DNA from: Amanita rubescens
Lineage: Eukaryota; Basidiomycota; Agaricomycetes; Agaricales; Amanitaceae
DNA: 64,000 nt
NCBI GenBank assembly: GCA_015039365.1
Contig: WION01000253.1
Span: forward strand, 1-64,000
Reading direction: 5' to 3'
Position numbers and translations under genes: made by a program. The notes beneath the pieces are model-generated. The model was not told where the DNA came from, did not search any database, and saw only the letters and a list, made by a program, of their open reading frames with translations. Shown piece by piece: positions 24,796 to 35,439 of this stretch (positions are counted from its first letter, which is position 1; each line of letters begins with the position of its first letter).

Positions 24796-26500
24796 TGACG
24801 TGACTTCAAATTCCACAAGTCGCCAGAAGCCCATCATACTTCATGTTCCAAGATCAATTTTGCACACGGTGTGTCTACTGTTTTTACGGCGGACAGGATT
24901 AGGCACGACAGTTTTCTCAGCGAAAGTGGGATTTGGGTGCATAGCCTCCGACTCGTGTTTTCCCCAGATGCGAGTTGTTCTGGTGTAGTTGACGGGGGGA
25001 CAGAAATACTTGAGCCTCGGAACCGATTCTGTCACAAGTCAGGCTCTCTCATCCCGTGATGTCCGATGACTGCACCTCACATCAAACTTCTTTTTGACAG
25101 ATAGTGTACACTTCAGCTGTTGGTGAGCGCACGTTGCCGAGCGAACAAAGCATTTGTTCTAATCAACATCAGGCGGAGTTCGCTGTACAAAGTTCATCAC
25201 TGCTGGACAGTGTTCATCGTTTTGCGATTTCTGCCTTGCCTCTGTTGATCGACAATAGGCCCCAATACATCTATCTGGGATCACCATGTTATGACATCGA
25301 GTCATGTGGATGCGTATAGCAGACTTTGTACTGTACACGCGAAAGGCCTTTCACCCTTGGCGATGGGAAGAAGCTCGGATTTGAATTGCTTATCAAGATT
25401 GTTTTTTGGTGATTGATGTGCGTTGGTCTTTGGCAATGCTCCTAATCAAATAATAATAGTTAGGATCGGAACGCACCGTCCGCATTAGCGAGTTTGCGTG
25501 GTTTGAAGATCCAGCACTTTGAACTGTACGCGATGGGGGATGGTCTACCAGAGTTATTTTAGAATGTGAGCTAAATTTTCACGTAAAGTTGTAGACAACG
25601 CAAATGGCCGAGTTACAGAACGATAGAAACTAATTTCTCTTGTTTCTCAGGAGCCTTGTGAATTGTGGACGTAACCAGGCCACACTCTCGAGAACAGCAT
25701 CGCACGACGCATGACGCATGACGCACGCGCACAACCTTGAATATGCAATGAATCACACATTTAAGACTTGGAAAAGAAGTATGTGGCCTTTACGTATTAT
25801 GTGATACGAAGGTGTTTTTGTTTGACAGGCCTACCCGTTCCGCACGGACAAACGTCGAACTTTGAACATGTGAACGCCTAGTTGAAGGGTCAATCTTCTA
25901 TTTGGCCACTCAGTGATATAATGCGATTTGATCGATCATCAGCAGTCTATCCATGAATAAGGAAACGTTCATTGATTCCCAAATTAGTTTATTACGCAAC
26001 ATGTACAGACGCATACGCATGAAACATGGGCTTTCATGTCGTGCACGGCGGTAAAGGAAGGATCGAGCCCGGTGTTTTCGACTATTCCACGAAGAATGTC
26101 AGAAAGGCTCGGAAGCTCTCGGTACCTTTCAACTTTACTAGACTCATGAAATGATTTAACGGCGTCGGTAATGGTCAATTAGGTTTGACCTAGCCTTTCT
26201 TACAGTTTGACAATGGGAACTCTGTCTAATAGGTGGCTTCTGGCTCTTTTCGCCGTGGCCTGGAACAGTCCTTTCATCGGATATGCTCCCGTTTACGATA
26301 TTATCATCAAGGAAAACAGTCATAGCCGATGAAACATGACATTTACATATGCAAATGACTTGAATCTGTCTCTCAATTTGGCGATTCGTGGGGAGTTCAA
26401 TGGGACAGTTAAAATTTATGCATCTGCCAAAGAGTGACAGAATCCTTCTAGCGTCGTTCGGTGGGAACAATCTGCGTTGGTCGTGTCCAAACGATTCTGC
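24796..26500. other. non-coding 5' part of duplicated unit 3
   Basis: It matches the 5' parts of units 1 and 2. A minus-strand open stretch at 25984-26178 (RELPSLSDILRGIVENTG) looks protein-like but has no counterpart elsewhere and no clear gene model. Confidence 0.35.
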
Positions 26501-26501
26501 A

Positions 26502-26536
26502 ATTGGTTCGAACATGACCCTTTCTGGCGTATATAA
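26502..26536 (+). promoter_or_regulatory. CCAAT (inverted) and TATA box of beta-sandwich copy 3
   Basis: ATTGG at 26502-26506 and TATATAA at 26530-26536, 42 bases before the ATG at 26578. Layout as in copies 1 and 2. Confidence 0.65.
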
Positions 26537-26577
26537 GGCTACTGGTTCTGTCTTCAAACCTCAACACCTCTCCAACG

Positions 26578-27684
26578 ATGGCTCTCAAAGGTACATCCTC
26601 GTATCTATTCGCCGACTGCATTGTCTAACTTCTTGTCTTAGCTCTTATTGTCAGTCTCCTTGCCCTATGCGTCTATCGTGCGGTCGCACTAGATTTCAGC
26701 CAGTCATATTGGATCTGGAAGGATAATACTGAAGTCGTACCAGTCTACGCCGTTGGAGATTTCCGCTACGACCTTACGGTTTGTCCTGGCGGACCATTCC
26801 CCGTCTCCGCAGAAATTATCATTGCCGCGGATAATAACTACACTCTCTGGGTTAATGGCGGTGTCGTTGGACAGGGTAACGACTGGACAACAGGTCAAGA
26901 ATACTGCGTCGCTCTCAGTCCGTATTGTAACGTCTTTGCTGCCGAGGTCGTTAACGCTCCTGGCGGTGCAATCAACCCGGCTGCATTGCTCGCCGCTATC
27001 GAGATCTTTTATTCTGATGGGAGTACCAAGACGATCGTGAGCGACAGCAGCTGGCTCGCAAACGGCGCTTCACCCGGATTCCAAAGTCCCTTGTATAACG
27101 ATTTTTCCTGGGCCCATGCTTATGAGCTGGCTACCGCCAACACTGCACCTTGGCATACACCCTCCTTGCCATCGGCCCCCTCTTCCTTATCCCTCGCCAA
27201 TTCACAATGGATTTGGACAAACGAGATTAGCGGTCCTGGCGGCGTCGCACCTGTCGGGAACCGCACATTCCGCCAGGACATTGTGGTACCTGGTAATGTA
27301 CCAGCCACCGGCGGCACGATTATCATCAGCACAGATAACGCGTATACGCTTTACATAAATGGCCAACAGATCGGGACTCACGCAGATTGGACCGTCGCTC
27401 AACGTTATACATTCACTCTTGGAAGCCCTACCAGAAACATCGTTGTTGCAGTAAATGCTGAAAACACCGGAGGACCTGCCGGTGTCATTGCTGCCCTCGA
27501 GCTTAATGTCGGGGTTAGGTCTTGCTCCGGTTATTCCGTCTACGTCACGGATAATAGCTGGAAGTATAATCTCGGCGTGCCTGCTGGCTTTCAAAGTCCC
27601 AGCTACAATGATGGGGGTTGGCCCAATGCGGTGGAAGAGGGCCTTTATGGAGTCGCTCCCTGGGGAAACATTCCCACTCAGTGA
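26578..27684 (+). CDS. secreted two-repeat beta-sandwich protein, copy 3
   Basis: Intact paralogue, 351 residues, the same length as copy 2. Exons: 26578-26590 and 26642-27684. The spliced start is MALKALIVSLLALCVYRAVA, a signal peptide. The two halves are as described for copy 2: SYWIWKDNTEVV and ADNNYTLWVNGGVVG in the first; SQWIWTNEISGPGG, STDNAYTLYINGQQIGT and NTGGPAGVIAALELN in the second; the end is VAPWGNIPTQ. One difference is Cys for Tyr in the NPYYNVF segment (SPYCNVF here). Strong conservation with copy 2 in the coding part, against weaker conservation of the flanks, suggests selection on the protein or recent gene conversion. The beta-sandwich, carbohydrate-binding-like fold is inferred from motif pattern only. 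Confidence 0.75.
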
Positions 27685-27721
27685 ACGCGTAGTCAGAACT
27701 AGGTACGGCGCCTGTGTGTAA

Positions 27722-27822
27722 GTTTTTTCGGTCTATCTAGCTTGTTTTGTACAACAGTTGTTCAGTGTATGTTTTTTCGGTCTATGATCTAGCTTGTTTT
27801 GTACAACAGCTGTTCAGTGTAT
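27722..27822. repeat. tandem duplication of 49/52 bases in the 3' flank of copy 3
   Basis: Unit 27722-27770 and unit 27771-27822 both contain GTTTTTTCGGTCTAT and CTAGCTTGTTTTGTACAACA and end TTCAGTGTAT; the second has three extra bases (GAT). Copy 2 lacks the duplication. Confidence 0.8.
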
Positions 27823-28362
27823 GGTTTTGATTTTTGATGTAACAAAGAATGTTTGTAACGTAGTATGCGAAATGACCATGATGTGTAAAGTCTTGATCAA
27901 TGATAGTGGTCTTTGCTTGTCAGCCAACTAGCCAGCATACTCCATAATTAATGCAGCTGTACCTGCATCAATCCCCATAAGTAGAATTTTCCTAATGCTG
28001 TTGATGGTAACCTACCGCTAGCTTTCTTCCAACGTGACAGCAACTTCCTGTGAGGAATGGAAGAGTGAAGGGTGAAATGAAATTCTCAAACCAACGTTCG
28101 AGCGATAGATCATCATAGCGCGTGGTACGCTTGGGTGTCCTAGGGCTAATACCGCGCATGTGTGTGCCGTGGTTAAAGGGGCTGCTGCCAGTGGTATGTC
28201 AGCGCTTTCCAGGCCGCTGAGCGTCGTGACAGTCATGCCCCTTACTGGCTCGAACATGGCGGTAGGAGACAAGTTCAACGTTGATTGGCACAGCCCGAAA
28301 CTATGTTATGGTAGTACAACTTGAAGGAACAGCCATGCCCTAGCCGCGACACTTATACAGGC
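27823..28362. other. intergenic, nothing certain
   Basis: A minus-strand open stretch (28018-28278, 86 codons) was seen but shows no motif, splice partner or resemblance to its neighbours. Confidence 0.35.
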
Positions 28363-28602
28363 TTAGATGCCTAGCATGCCCCACATTTCTTCTTCGCTGA
28401 CCTCCTCATCCATCCCTTCGTCATCTGTAATCAAGTAATACCTTCCTTTAAGACGGCTCGTTATGTGATCCGTCACAGTACAATCCCTGGTTTTTTCGCT
28501 CCTAGGGTCTTGGTAGCGGACTTGTTTACCAATGATTTCCTCGGAAGGTGCCAGTGGTTTCGGTCGAGTGAAGAAAGCAGACGCCGGGAGAGGTTTCGGC
28601 AT
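28363..28602 (-). CDS. hypothetical protein, 79 residues
   Basis: Single open frame from an ATG at 28602 (context GCGAACATGCC) to a stop at 28363-28365. The first third is Pro/Lys-rich (KPLPASAFFTRPKPLAPSEE), the middle has basic residues, and the C-terminus is strongly acidic (DDEGMDEEVSEEEMWGML). No known domain was recognised. A longer minus-strand frame lies directly upstream (28526-29077) and may be the 5' part of the same gene, but no splice pair joins them in frame. Whether this is a complete small gene or a last exon is open. Confidence 0.4.
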   Translation of the reverse strand: MPKPLPASAFFTRPKPLAPSEEIIGKQVRYQDPRSEKTRDCTVTDHITSRLKGRYYLITDDEGMDEEVSEEEMWGMLGI

Positions 28603-29077
28603 GTTCGCCGTGAGGTGTTTGCATGAACATAAATACGTAAAAAAATGTTACACTAGTAATTACGTACGAGCGCCGTCGAGATTCGTTCATAACATAGCGG
28701 TGATCGGGCTCAGAGAGCTCCAGAAGTTCTTGGTCAATGACAATCTGAATGCCAGCTGCACATGCAAAAATGATCAAGTAACAACTTGGGAAGAATAATG
28801 AGAAGGGCAGCGATGAGTTGAGTAACACGCACTTTTCAGGAGTCCTTGACTTTATTTTGCAAGCCTGGTCTACAGCAGAGAAGAACTTCGCCCTTGCGGC
28901 CTCATCACCCCGGGGCGGTCGATGAAACTCCGAGCGAGTTTTCCAGTTCTCCAACGCGTCGTTGTAAAGTTGTGATCTGTTTGGTAAAGTTCGAATGCTT
29001 TGAGAACAAGTTTCGGATAGGATGTAGTATTTTGTCATTGCCTCCGTGAGGCGCAGAACCACTGGACTGGTTGACAT
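28603..29077 (-). CDS. hypothetical protein, partial or of uncertain structure
   Basis: From an ATG at 29077 (MSTSPVVLRLTEAMTKYY) a protein-like stretch runs to about 28832 (LENWKTRSEFHRPPRGDE, RAKFFSAVDQACKIK). After a likely intron starting GTGCGT at about 28830, a second protein-like stretch follows, with IVIDQELLELSEPDHRYVMN. The obvious donor and acceptor do not agree in phase, so either the gene is damaged or the model is wrong. No domain recognised. It may belong together with the 79-residue frame at 28363-28602. Confidence 0.3.
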
Positions 29078-29232
29078 GACTTTGGGGCGGTGCGGTAGGC
29101 TTGCAGACGACAGCGGCAAAATGAGACCAAGATGAGTCTGTCACTGCGTCGTCATGAAATATGGTCCAAACAACGCGTAACTCAACCAGCATACACAAGG
29201 CTTGGGACGCGACTTTTCGGACGCAACATCAT

Positions 29233-29834
29233 GGCAGAAGTGCTACGTAAGTAGGTCGACGTCCTTGAACCGTCCGCACGTTTCTTCAATACTAATTTGA
29301 CTCTTCAGTGCTTCCACCGCCTCCCGAACTGTTCTTTCTGCCGCAAGGAACCTATGGGATTTCTTTCGATTTGTCCACCCGCTCAATATTGGACCCCCTG
29401 CCCAATGGTTGGGGCTTCAGGAATACAAGTTACACCTTCCTTGCTTAGCGTTGAGTTATAATTCACAGCACTTTAAGGTCCTGTCTACCGACGAATCCGA
29501 GACGCATTGGAGAATGCTGATTTTGACCACCCCCAAAGGTCTGTTTATCAGCAAGACCATACGTTCGCAATGAACGCTTGGGGCGACATGTTACATCTCC
29601 GTGCAATTCGCCTCTAGGGATAATTCCTACATGCGTCCAATCGATTCAACTCTTCTTTATTCCATTTCCGGACTTGATGATAGTACTAACGGGATGCAGC
29701 TTGGGGGCATCTATTCCCAAGTGGGTGCCCTCTGTTACTTGATATCATCGCTTGACATTCAGCCCTCAGCTCTCTTTGATCATAGTATTGCGCGATCCGC
29801 TTTCTACCGGCTAGACTACCTGTTCATATCCTGA
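29233..29834 (+). pseudogene. remnant of an unidentified protein gene
   Basis: Coding-like text with plausible introns. ATG at 29233, then GTAAGT and an acceptor before 29310, gives MAEVLLLPPPPELFFLPQGT. A 49-base intron (GTTACA to TTTAAG) joins GWGFRNTS to PVYRRIRDALENADFDHP and YQQDHTFAMNAWGDM. The text then continues only in another frame as YISVQFASRDNSYMRPIDST and CYLISSLDIQPSALFDHS, ending at 29834. The frame change suggests a dead or mis-modelled gene. No family recognised. Confidence 0.3.
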
Positions 29835-30365
29835 AATTGAGGCATATGAAGATGATCTATACGTACAGCGGACGCGAAGTTGAACGATTCAGAGGGTTAA
29901 TGTTTCTCATCTTCCTTTCAAAATCCATCACGTTATGTAGGAGCCACCACCATCAAATGTTCTCTATTGAAGTATTTGAGTGGAGTTGCTCTGGGCAAGT
30001 TGTGCGGCGGTGCGCGGTCAGGTTGGACATGTGATGCACGCGTCGGCCGTATAACTGGACGACCCAGGTCCAGGTAGTTCAGAATGTATGACATTGGATA
30101 TTGTTGGTCCCGGCATGCTTTGATTTCTGGGAAAGCGGAGATCCGTATTTCTTTGGCAGCTCCGACTCAATGTCGGCATGCCGTTCCGATAGCACCACTT
30201 CCGACATCAACACCTGGCACATTCAGGCACATTTCCCGATAAGCGGCTCTGGCGGGCTCCTCTTATGAAGTACTTTGACAGAGCCGGAGTCCGTATGTAA
30301 GAAATAACTAGGCAAGCTGTTGCGGACGCCAGAGCGAGAGATTTCGAGCACACATGTACAGGGTC
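29835..30365. other. intergenic upstream of the first Nha1-like gene
   Basis: No gene is supported here; the interval should contain the upstream control region of the antiporter gene that starts at 30448. Confidence 0.4.
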
Positions 30366-30374
30366 TATATAAAA
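30366..30374 (+). promoter_or_regulatory. TATA box of Nha1-like gene 1
   Basis: TATATAAAA, 74 bases upstream of the ATG at 30448. Confidence 0.55.
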
Positions 30375-30447
30375 GTCTCACCCGCCCTAACTGAATGGTA
30401 ACTGTCATCGCCAAAGTTTTGTACGCCCCGTTTCTCTCACTCCCAAC

Positions 30448-32646
30448 ATGACTATCCAACTTGTCGAGGTCAGCTCTTCGTTTCTCCTCAGGCGCCATGC
30501 TTCTCACCCGCGGCAAACTAGGTGACTGATCCAGGCCTCGCCTACATGTGCCTCGGCGGCTTTGTGGTTGCGGTAATTCTGCTAAACTTTTTTTCTGCGA
30601 TGCGGGTTATTCATATAAAATGGATATAGTTCTCGATGATCTCTCTGTTTGCTCGTGAAAAGGTGTGCCTGACGCTCACTCTGATAGATACTAGCCCCCT
30701 GCTAACTATTTACAGCTCTATATCAATGAAGTCATTCTCGGCACCGCCTTTGGCGTCCTTATGGGCCCCCACGTCGCCAACATCTTCAATCCACGGTCAT
30801 GGGTCCATCCACCATTCAACGTCGATAACATCACGCTTGAAGTCATGAGAATAACACTTGCGACTGGGTTGTTCGCCATCGGAGTTGAACTACCTCGCAG
30901 CTACATGTACGACCATGCAAAATCTCTCCTCATCATGATCGTCCCAACTATGGCCATTGGGTGGATTATCGTCGCTGGCCTCGTCAAGGCCCTCTTCCCT
31001 GTTCTCGGCTTCTTGCCTTGCTTGGCTGTCGCAAGCTGTCTGACGCCCACAGACCCCATCATATCTGCGGCGATAGTCGCGGGCCGCTTTGCGCGAATGC
31101 ACGTGCCTCTCAACTTAAGGCAACTCATTTCGGCCGAAAGTGCCGCGAACGATGGACTGGCCTATCCGTTCTTGACGTTTGCGATCTATTTGACGGTGGA
31201 CAAGACAGCGGGAGAGGGGGTCAAGGATTGGGTTCTGATTGGGATTCTATGTGCGTGTCTCACATCTATCCTTTTTTTTGATGAATAACGAGAGATGTTT
31301 GATGAATGAAGACCAGGTGCTTTTGGGTGTTGTGATGGGTGGGCTGCTAGGGTGGATGTTCTCAAAGTTCATGAAGTATGCGCATAGACTGGGTTGGATT
31401 GACCGAGAGTCATATGTCGCGCAGTATTTGGCGCTGGCCGTTTTTATCACGGGGCTCGTTAGTACGATTGGGAGTGATGATTTGTTGGCTGCATTTGCGG
31501 CTGGTGGGTGGTTACAGTCTCTTTAGCCTCAAACTTTGCTGACCGTGCTGATAGGTAGTGCGATATCGTGGGATGGAGATTTCAACGTCCACACTGAAGG
31601 AGAAATTTTCGCATCCGTCATCGACCTTGTTCTCAACTGTGGATGCTTCATTTACATTGGAGCATGGCTGCCCTTTCAGGACTTCCACGTTCCCGAGCTG
31701 GGGATCACACCTTGGCGATTGTCAATCTTGTGTATTGCGATATTGATCGTCAGGCGGATCCCTGCATTGTTCGTATTGTACAAATGGATTCCGGAAATTC
31801 GGAATTGGAAAGAAGCCCTTTTCACGGGCCATTTCGGACCGATGGGTGTCGGGGCGATTTTTGTGTCAACGCTTGCGTTGCACAAGTTACCCAGTCCCAA
31901 TTATCCGCCCGTGACACAGCAGGATCATTTGGCGTTGATGCTTCAACCGATTGTAACATTTGTCGTATTGGGCTCTATCATCACACGTGCGTCGTTTCCC
32001 TCTAGTAAAAATCACTTTCTCTCATCGAGACCCTCCAGATGGTCTTTCTATTCCATTTTTCAACTTCAGTCGGTCTATGAAATCACGAACCTCGACGTTT
32101 GCTAGAACCTTTACGAGGCACGGCACCCTGCTATCACCTCCGGAGTGGATCAACCAGATTACAGCTGGATGGTCACCTACCATTGAGGTTCAAGTGGGGG
32201 CGGAGAACAATGGCCGGGACGTAATTTCCCCGGTGGGACCTGGGAGAAGGGAGCTGAATTTCTCAGAAGATCTACGGCAATCACCACCCAAGTCACCCAA
32301 TGCATCTGGTCCCGATGGCTCCTACGGCCCCGAGAAATCGAATGGAAGGGTTGTTCAGATTCAGGTGGCAGGACCAGAGGGCGTGCCAACTTTGGTAACA
32401 ATTGGAGAAGAACCTGGACTTGGTACCAATACACCTTCCACGATGGAGAGCATGGGTTCTGGTAGTGGAAGTTCTGTTGGTGCAGGCGATGTAGTGGGTG
32501 GTAACATTGATTTTGGTACGGGTGCGGCAACGGGTGCGAGATTACCTGGTGGGAGATCCAGGATTCAAAGAGTGGCGAATCCGTCTAGCTCGAGCATTGT
32601 CACGGTGGAGAGGGTCAGGCCCGCTGATCTCGTTGAAATTGAATGA
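30448..32646 (+). CDS. NHA1: Nha1-like Na+(K+)/H+ antiporter, copy 1
   Basis: Plasma-membrane cation/proton exchanger of the CPA1 type used by fungi for sodium and potassium export. Exons: 30448-30468, 30522-30572, 30630-30662, 30716-31250, 31312-31503, 31555-31986, 32039-32646; phases agree throughout, 623 residues. The N-terminus MTIQLVEVTDPGLAYMCLGG is typical. Key motifs: ASCLTPTDPI (Thr147-Asp148) and the ion-binding SAESAANDGLAYPF (Asn180-Asp181). Other conserved blocks are STIGSDDLLAAFAAG, FIYIGAWLPF, FTGHFGPMGVGAIFVS and QPIVTFVVLGSI. A hydrophilic C-tail of about 200 residues follows, much longer than in the two paralogues (copies 2 and 3, at 35440 and 59592). The first three exons are 21, 51 and 33 bases. 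No defects, so this is the best candidate for the ancestral, functional copy. Confidence 0.9.
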
Positions 32647-33205
32647 CGTTGGCTGTACGACCCATGGATTCTATTCATCGGTACAGCTATAGAAAAGTAT
32701 TTATTACGTAGAGGAAGACATGGCGTGTATAACTATAGATTTAATGCACCTTCCTTGGTTCTTTGCGCTTCGCGCGGGTCGAGCACAGGCATCGCTGTGC
32801 ACAATTTAAATAGTACATTACATATCTGGTGCGATGGTACGTACCGAGGAGGGACGGATACAAGTCCAAAAACATGATGAGATTTTCAAAGCCCGGAAAT
32901 TGGACATTGAAAACACACGGGGACTCTCCAGGGCATTGAAATTAAAGTCATCAATCTCCTTATCAGAGTCAGTCAGCGAGAATGAAGGGCATCGGGATGC
33001 GAAGGGAGCCGAGCCATTTGGCAGAGAAGTTTCCTAATTAACTTGTTCGTACAACTACTATGCTATATCTGAAATACTCCTTGCGTGGATGCACGGTCGT
33101 CGAAAGGCCAACAGTTAAAGCTCAAAACTTCACCCCACTCGTATCATAACACCAATATCGCGTTGTATTAATACGAAAGGTTGTAATCTGGGGTTTGTAC
33201 TTATT
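32647..33205. other. 3' flank of Nha1-like gene 1
   Basis: Part of it (GAAAAGTAT(T/C)TATTACGTAGAGG, then ATGGCGTGTATAA and GCGCTTCGCGCG) is repeated after Nha1-like gene 2 near 37280-37345, so the duplication includes the downstream DNA. A 67-codon open frame at 32834 shows no domain. Confidence 0.5.
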
Positions 33206-33949
33206 CTACGACTCCAAAAGCGAAATTGTCTTGTGGAATGCTGCCCCCATGTTGGCCTGGAGGCCCCTTGCTTCACCTCGAAATTGGGACTGGTAATTGC
33301 CGCTATCAGCGAAATTGGCGTCACAAAGGAAGTTACTACAAACCGGAACTGCTCTCGTCAGCTCACCCATCAACCCCGCTACGCCACTTTGCAACATTTC
33401 CAGCTCCCCCAAAATGAAGGAGACCATGTTCAGTTTCTTAAAAGCAGATTTCTTACTTCGTACATTCTTGAGCATTCCCGTAATACTAGGCTGAAAGTCG
33501 TGCATCAATTTGAGCACTATAGTTGCTTCGACGATATTGATCCTTTTAATCTTCTGTTATTCGAAAAAGCAATGACAAGAAATCAGATAAACATTCGAAG
33601 CCCGCCCTCTGGCTGAACTACTCACATTGAGATCATCGATGCACTGTTGGAGATCGTTATTGGTAAGCGCGAACTCGGAGGGGAGAGTCTGAACGTGCTA
33701 AGAAACATATGGAAGTAAGGCTTGGATTCGCGGCTCTGGTAACTGGAAATCACTCACCGGTTTTATCCGAGTAGGGTTGGGGGTAAAGGAAGCTATTGAA
33801 TCGGATAGGATATCAGTATCCCCAAAGAAGAGCTCCAGATCACTCTCGAGCTGATCGATGTCTCGTCGGAGGAGGGGAAGCGCAAAGGCGTAGTAGGCGA
33901 TGAGGCTCGCGAAAAGAAAAAGAATACAGGCTGAAGTGAGTTTCGCCAT
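33206..33949 (-). CDS. HsbA-like secreted hydrophobic-surface-binding / cell-wall protein
   Basis: Small secreted protein of the hydrophobic surface-binding protein A family, thought to coat hydrophobic substrates or the wall and help recruit enzymes. Exons: 33949-33758, 33697-33626, 33553-33206; GT-AG, all phase 0, 203 residues. The signal peptide MAKLTSACILFLFASLIAYY is followed by a helical N-part (RRDIDQLESDLELFFGDTD, SDSIASF). The family hallmark is in the C-part: a helix, then SKKSAFKKLNM, LGELEMLQSGVAGLMGELT, and a last amphipathic helix ending AAFHKTISLLES. HsbA proteins have the same KKxAF and L-x-x-L-x-x-x-x-x-x-L-x-x-x-L rhythm. It lies between two antiporter genes on the opposite strand, with no obvious functional link. 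A CATAAAAG box sits at 34006-34013. Confidence 0.65.
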
Positions 33950-33955
33950 GGAGAG

Positions 33956-34353
33956 GTTCTGAAACTGGAGCCTGAGGGGCCTAAGGGACCTAACACCTTA
34001 GTCCACTTTTATGCTTCGTTACGGATTGAAAGACCGTGGGGATGGTTCATACCGCAAAGTATGTAGAGCCAGGTAGATCATAACACGCCTGCGGCCCTGT
34101 GGCACCGTCCAATTAGGATGACTTGTTACGTACGGGTTACAGATAGTTGGAATGGTGTGCACAGCATTAAAAACGACAACCCACATATATGATGTCAGGC
34201 TGCCAAGAAAATCATCAACGTGACGGTGGAACCGAGGAACGACTTTGCCTGCCACACAAACACGAGCTTTTTGCACTTCCGCGCGCCCTACGCACGTTAA
34301 CATTTTGTCCACAAATCAGTGGTGGCGTACTTATGGCTTAGCACCGTCTAATA
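33956..34353. other. intergenic, includes the HsbA-like gene promoter
   Basis: A TATA-like CATAAAAG (minus strand, 34006-34013) lies about 60 bases upstream of the HsbA-like start. Nothing else was recognised. Confidence 0.4.
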
Positions 34354-35060
34354 TCAGTGAGCACAGCAAGTGGCACTGTGTCCGATGACATTTATGGCAA
34401 TAGTGCGATGACACATGGGAAAGATCAGGTCCGACTTGAGCTCAATGCTTCCACTCATTATCTTGGTCTCAATAGACAACCGGCCTTCGAAGACCTCTTC
34501 GGGGAGTGGTTTACTGAGTACTAGGGAATACAAGTTCCTAGTCATCCACTGGTTGACCTCGGTGGTGGCACGAGTAGGTTAAAGCACACGGCACCCGGAC
34601 TTCCGAATTTACTCTGCTTGTTGCCATGGAGAAGTTCAACGTTGTCAACTGGCACCTGCCACATACTCCGCCTGTGACCTGTCATGCATACGAGCCTCGA
34701 GGCACGAAGCTCACCTGATTTCCGAATCTCCTTGTAATCCTTTGTTCTCCAAGCTTCTTTCAGTGCAGATTCCAAATTGGGATTGTCGCGCATGAGTTGG
34801 AATACAATGTTGTAGTTGGTATACTCGGCCTTAAGTTTGCCCTCTGAGCGCGTGATGATGCATGAGAGAAGGAGCGCGCATTCGAGCATGGTCAACTCCT
34901 GTTGTCCGAGGAAATACTCCGAGGCGATCAGGGCGACTTCCTCGTCTTGTTTTTCATGTTGCGCATCGGTGAAATTATCGGAAGGTGAGGGTAAGGAATA
35001 CCATGGGGTTTCAATTCTAGGTACAAATATGGCCAGCCCCCTTTTTCGTTCGACATTCAT
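34354..35060 (-). CDS. hypothetical protein, two-exon model
   Basis: The frame from the ATG at 35060 (MNVERKRGLAIFVPRIETP) is open to 34542. It reads like real protein: a charged N-terminus, the hydrophobic stretch MLECALLLSCIITRSEG, and later polar text such as LKAEYTNYNIVFQLM. A 41-base intron starting GTGTGC and ending AACCAG near 34545 would join GSPGA to WMTRNLYSLVLSKPLPEEV and extend the protein to 34354. That intron is shorter than usual here; without it the protein ends at 34542. No known family recognised. An upstream extension to 35096 would need a non-ATG start. Confidence 0.4.
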
Positions 35061-35439
35061 CTTAGCAGCTGGTTTATCGATTTTAACCCCCGTCAAAAAC
35101 GGGGTATCGAATCACGAATAAGCTCGGTGACGCGCGACGCCGAAAGAGGACGACGGTCCAAAGTTGTTAGACGGAATGATGTCATCACGACCTAGAGCAC
35201 CTGCACGAGCGGTTGTCGCTGGAGCGCTGACACGAACCTTGAGCCCGACTTGTTTAAAAGTGCGAGGTCTTATCTTATCGCTAAATGTTTTCCCACGTTT
35301 TGCACTTTTAAAATGGACAGAGATGGACAGGCACATCACTTCTCCGACTTCTAATTGGATGGGCCGATCCAATTATCCAACCAGGTGGACATAAAGTCGG
35401 AGCCATGGCAACACTAGACCTAAGGCTGGTCTGCCCTAC

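Larger units (their letters stand above)
16680..27700 (+). repeat. three diverged copies of a roughly 2.7-3 kb unit, each ending in a beta-sandwich gene
   Basis: Units at about 16680-19800, 19850-22480 and 24780-27700. Each begins with related non-coding DNA (versions of GATGTTTTCTGCAGACGCGAG, for example near 16760, 19905 and 24960). Each then carries TTAGGTTTGACCT(A/G) about 300-400 bases before the gene, and the gene with its TATA and CCAAT boxes. Roughly 2.2 kb without any gene (22500-24780) separates units 2 and 3. Confidence 0.7.
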
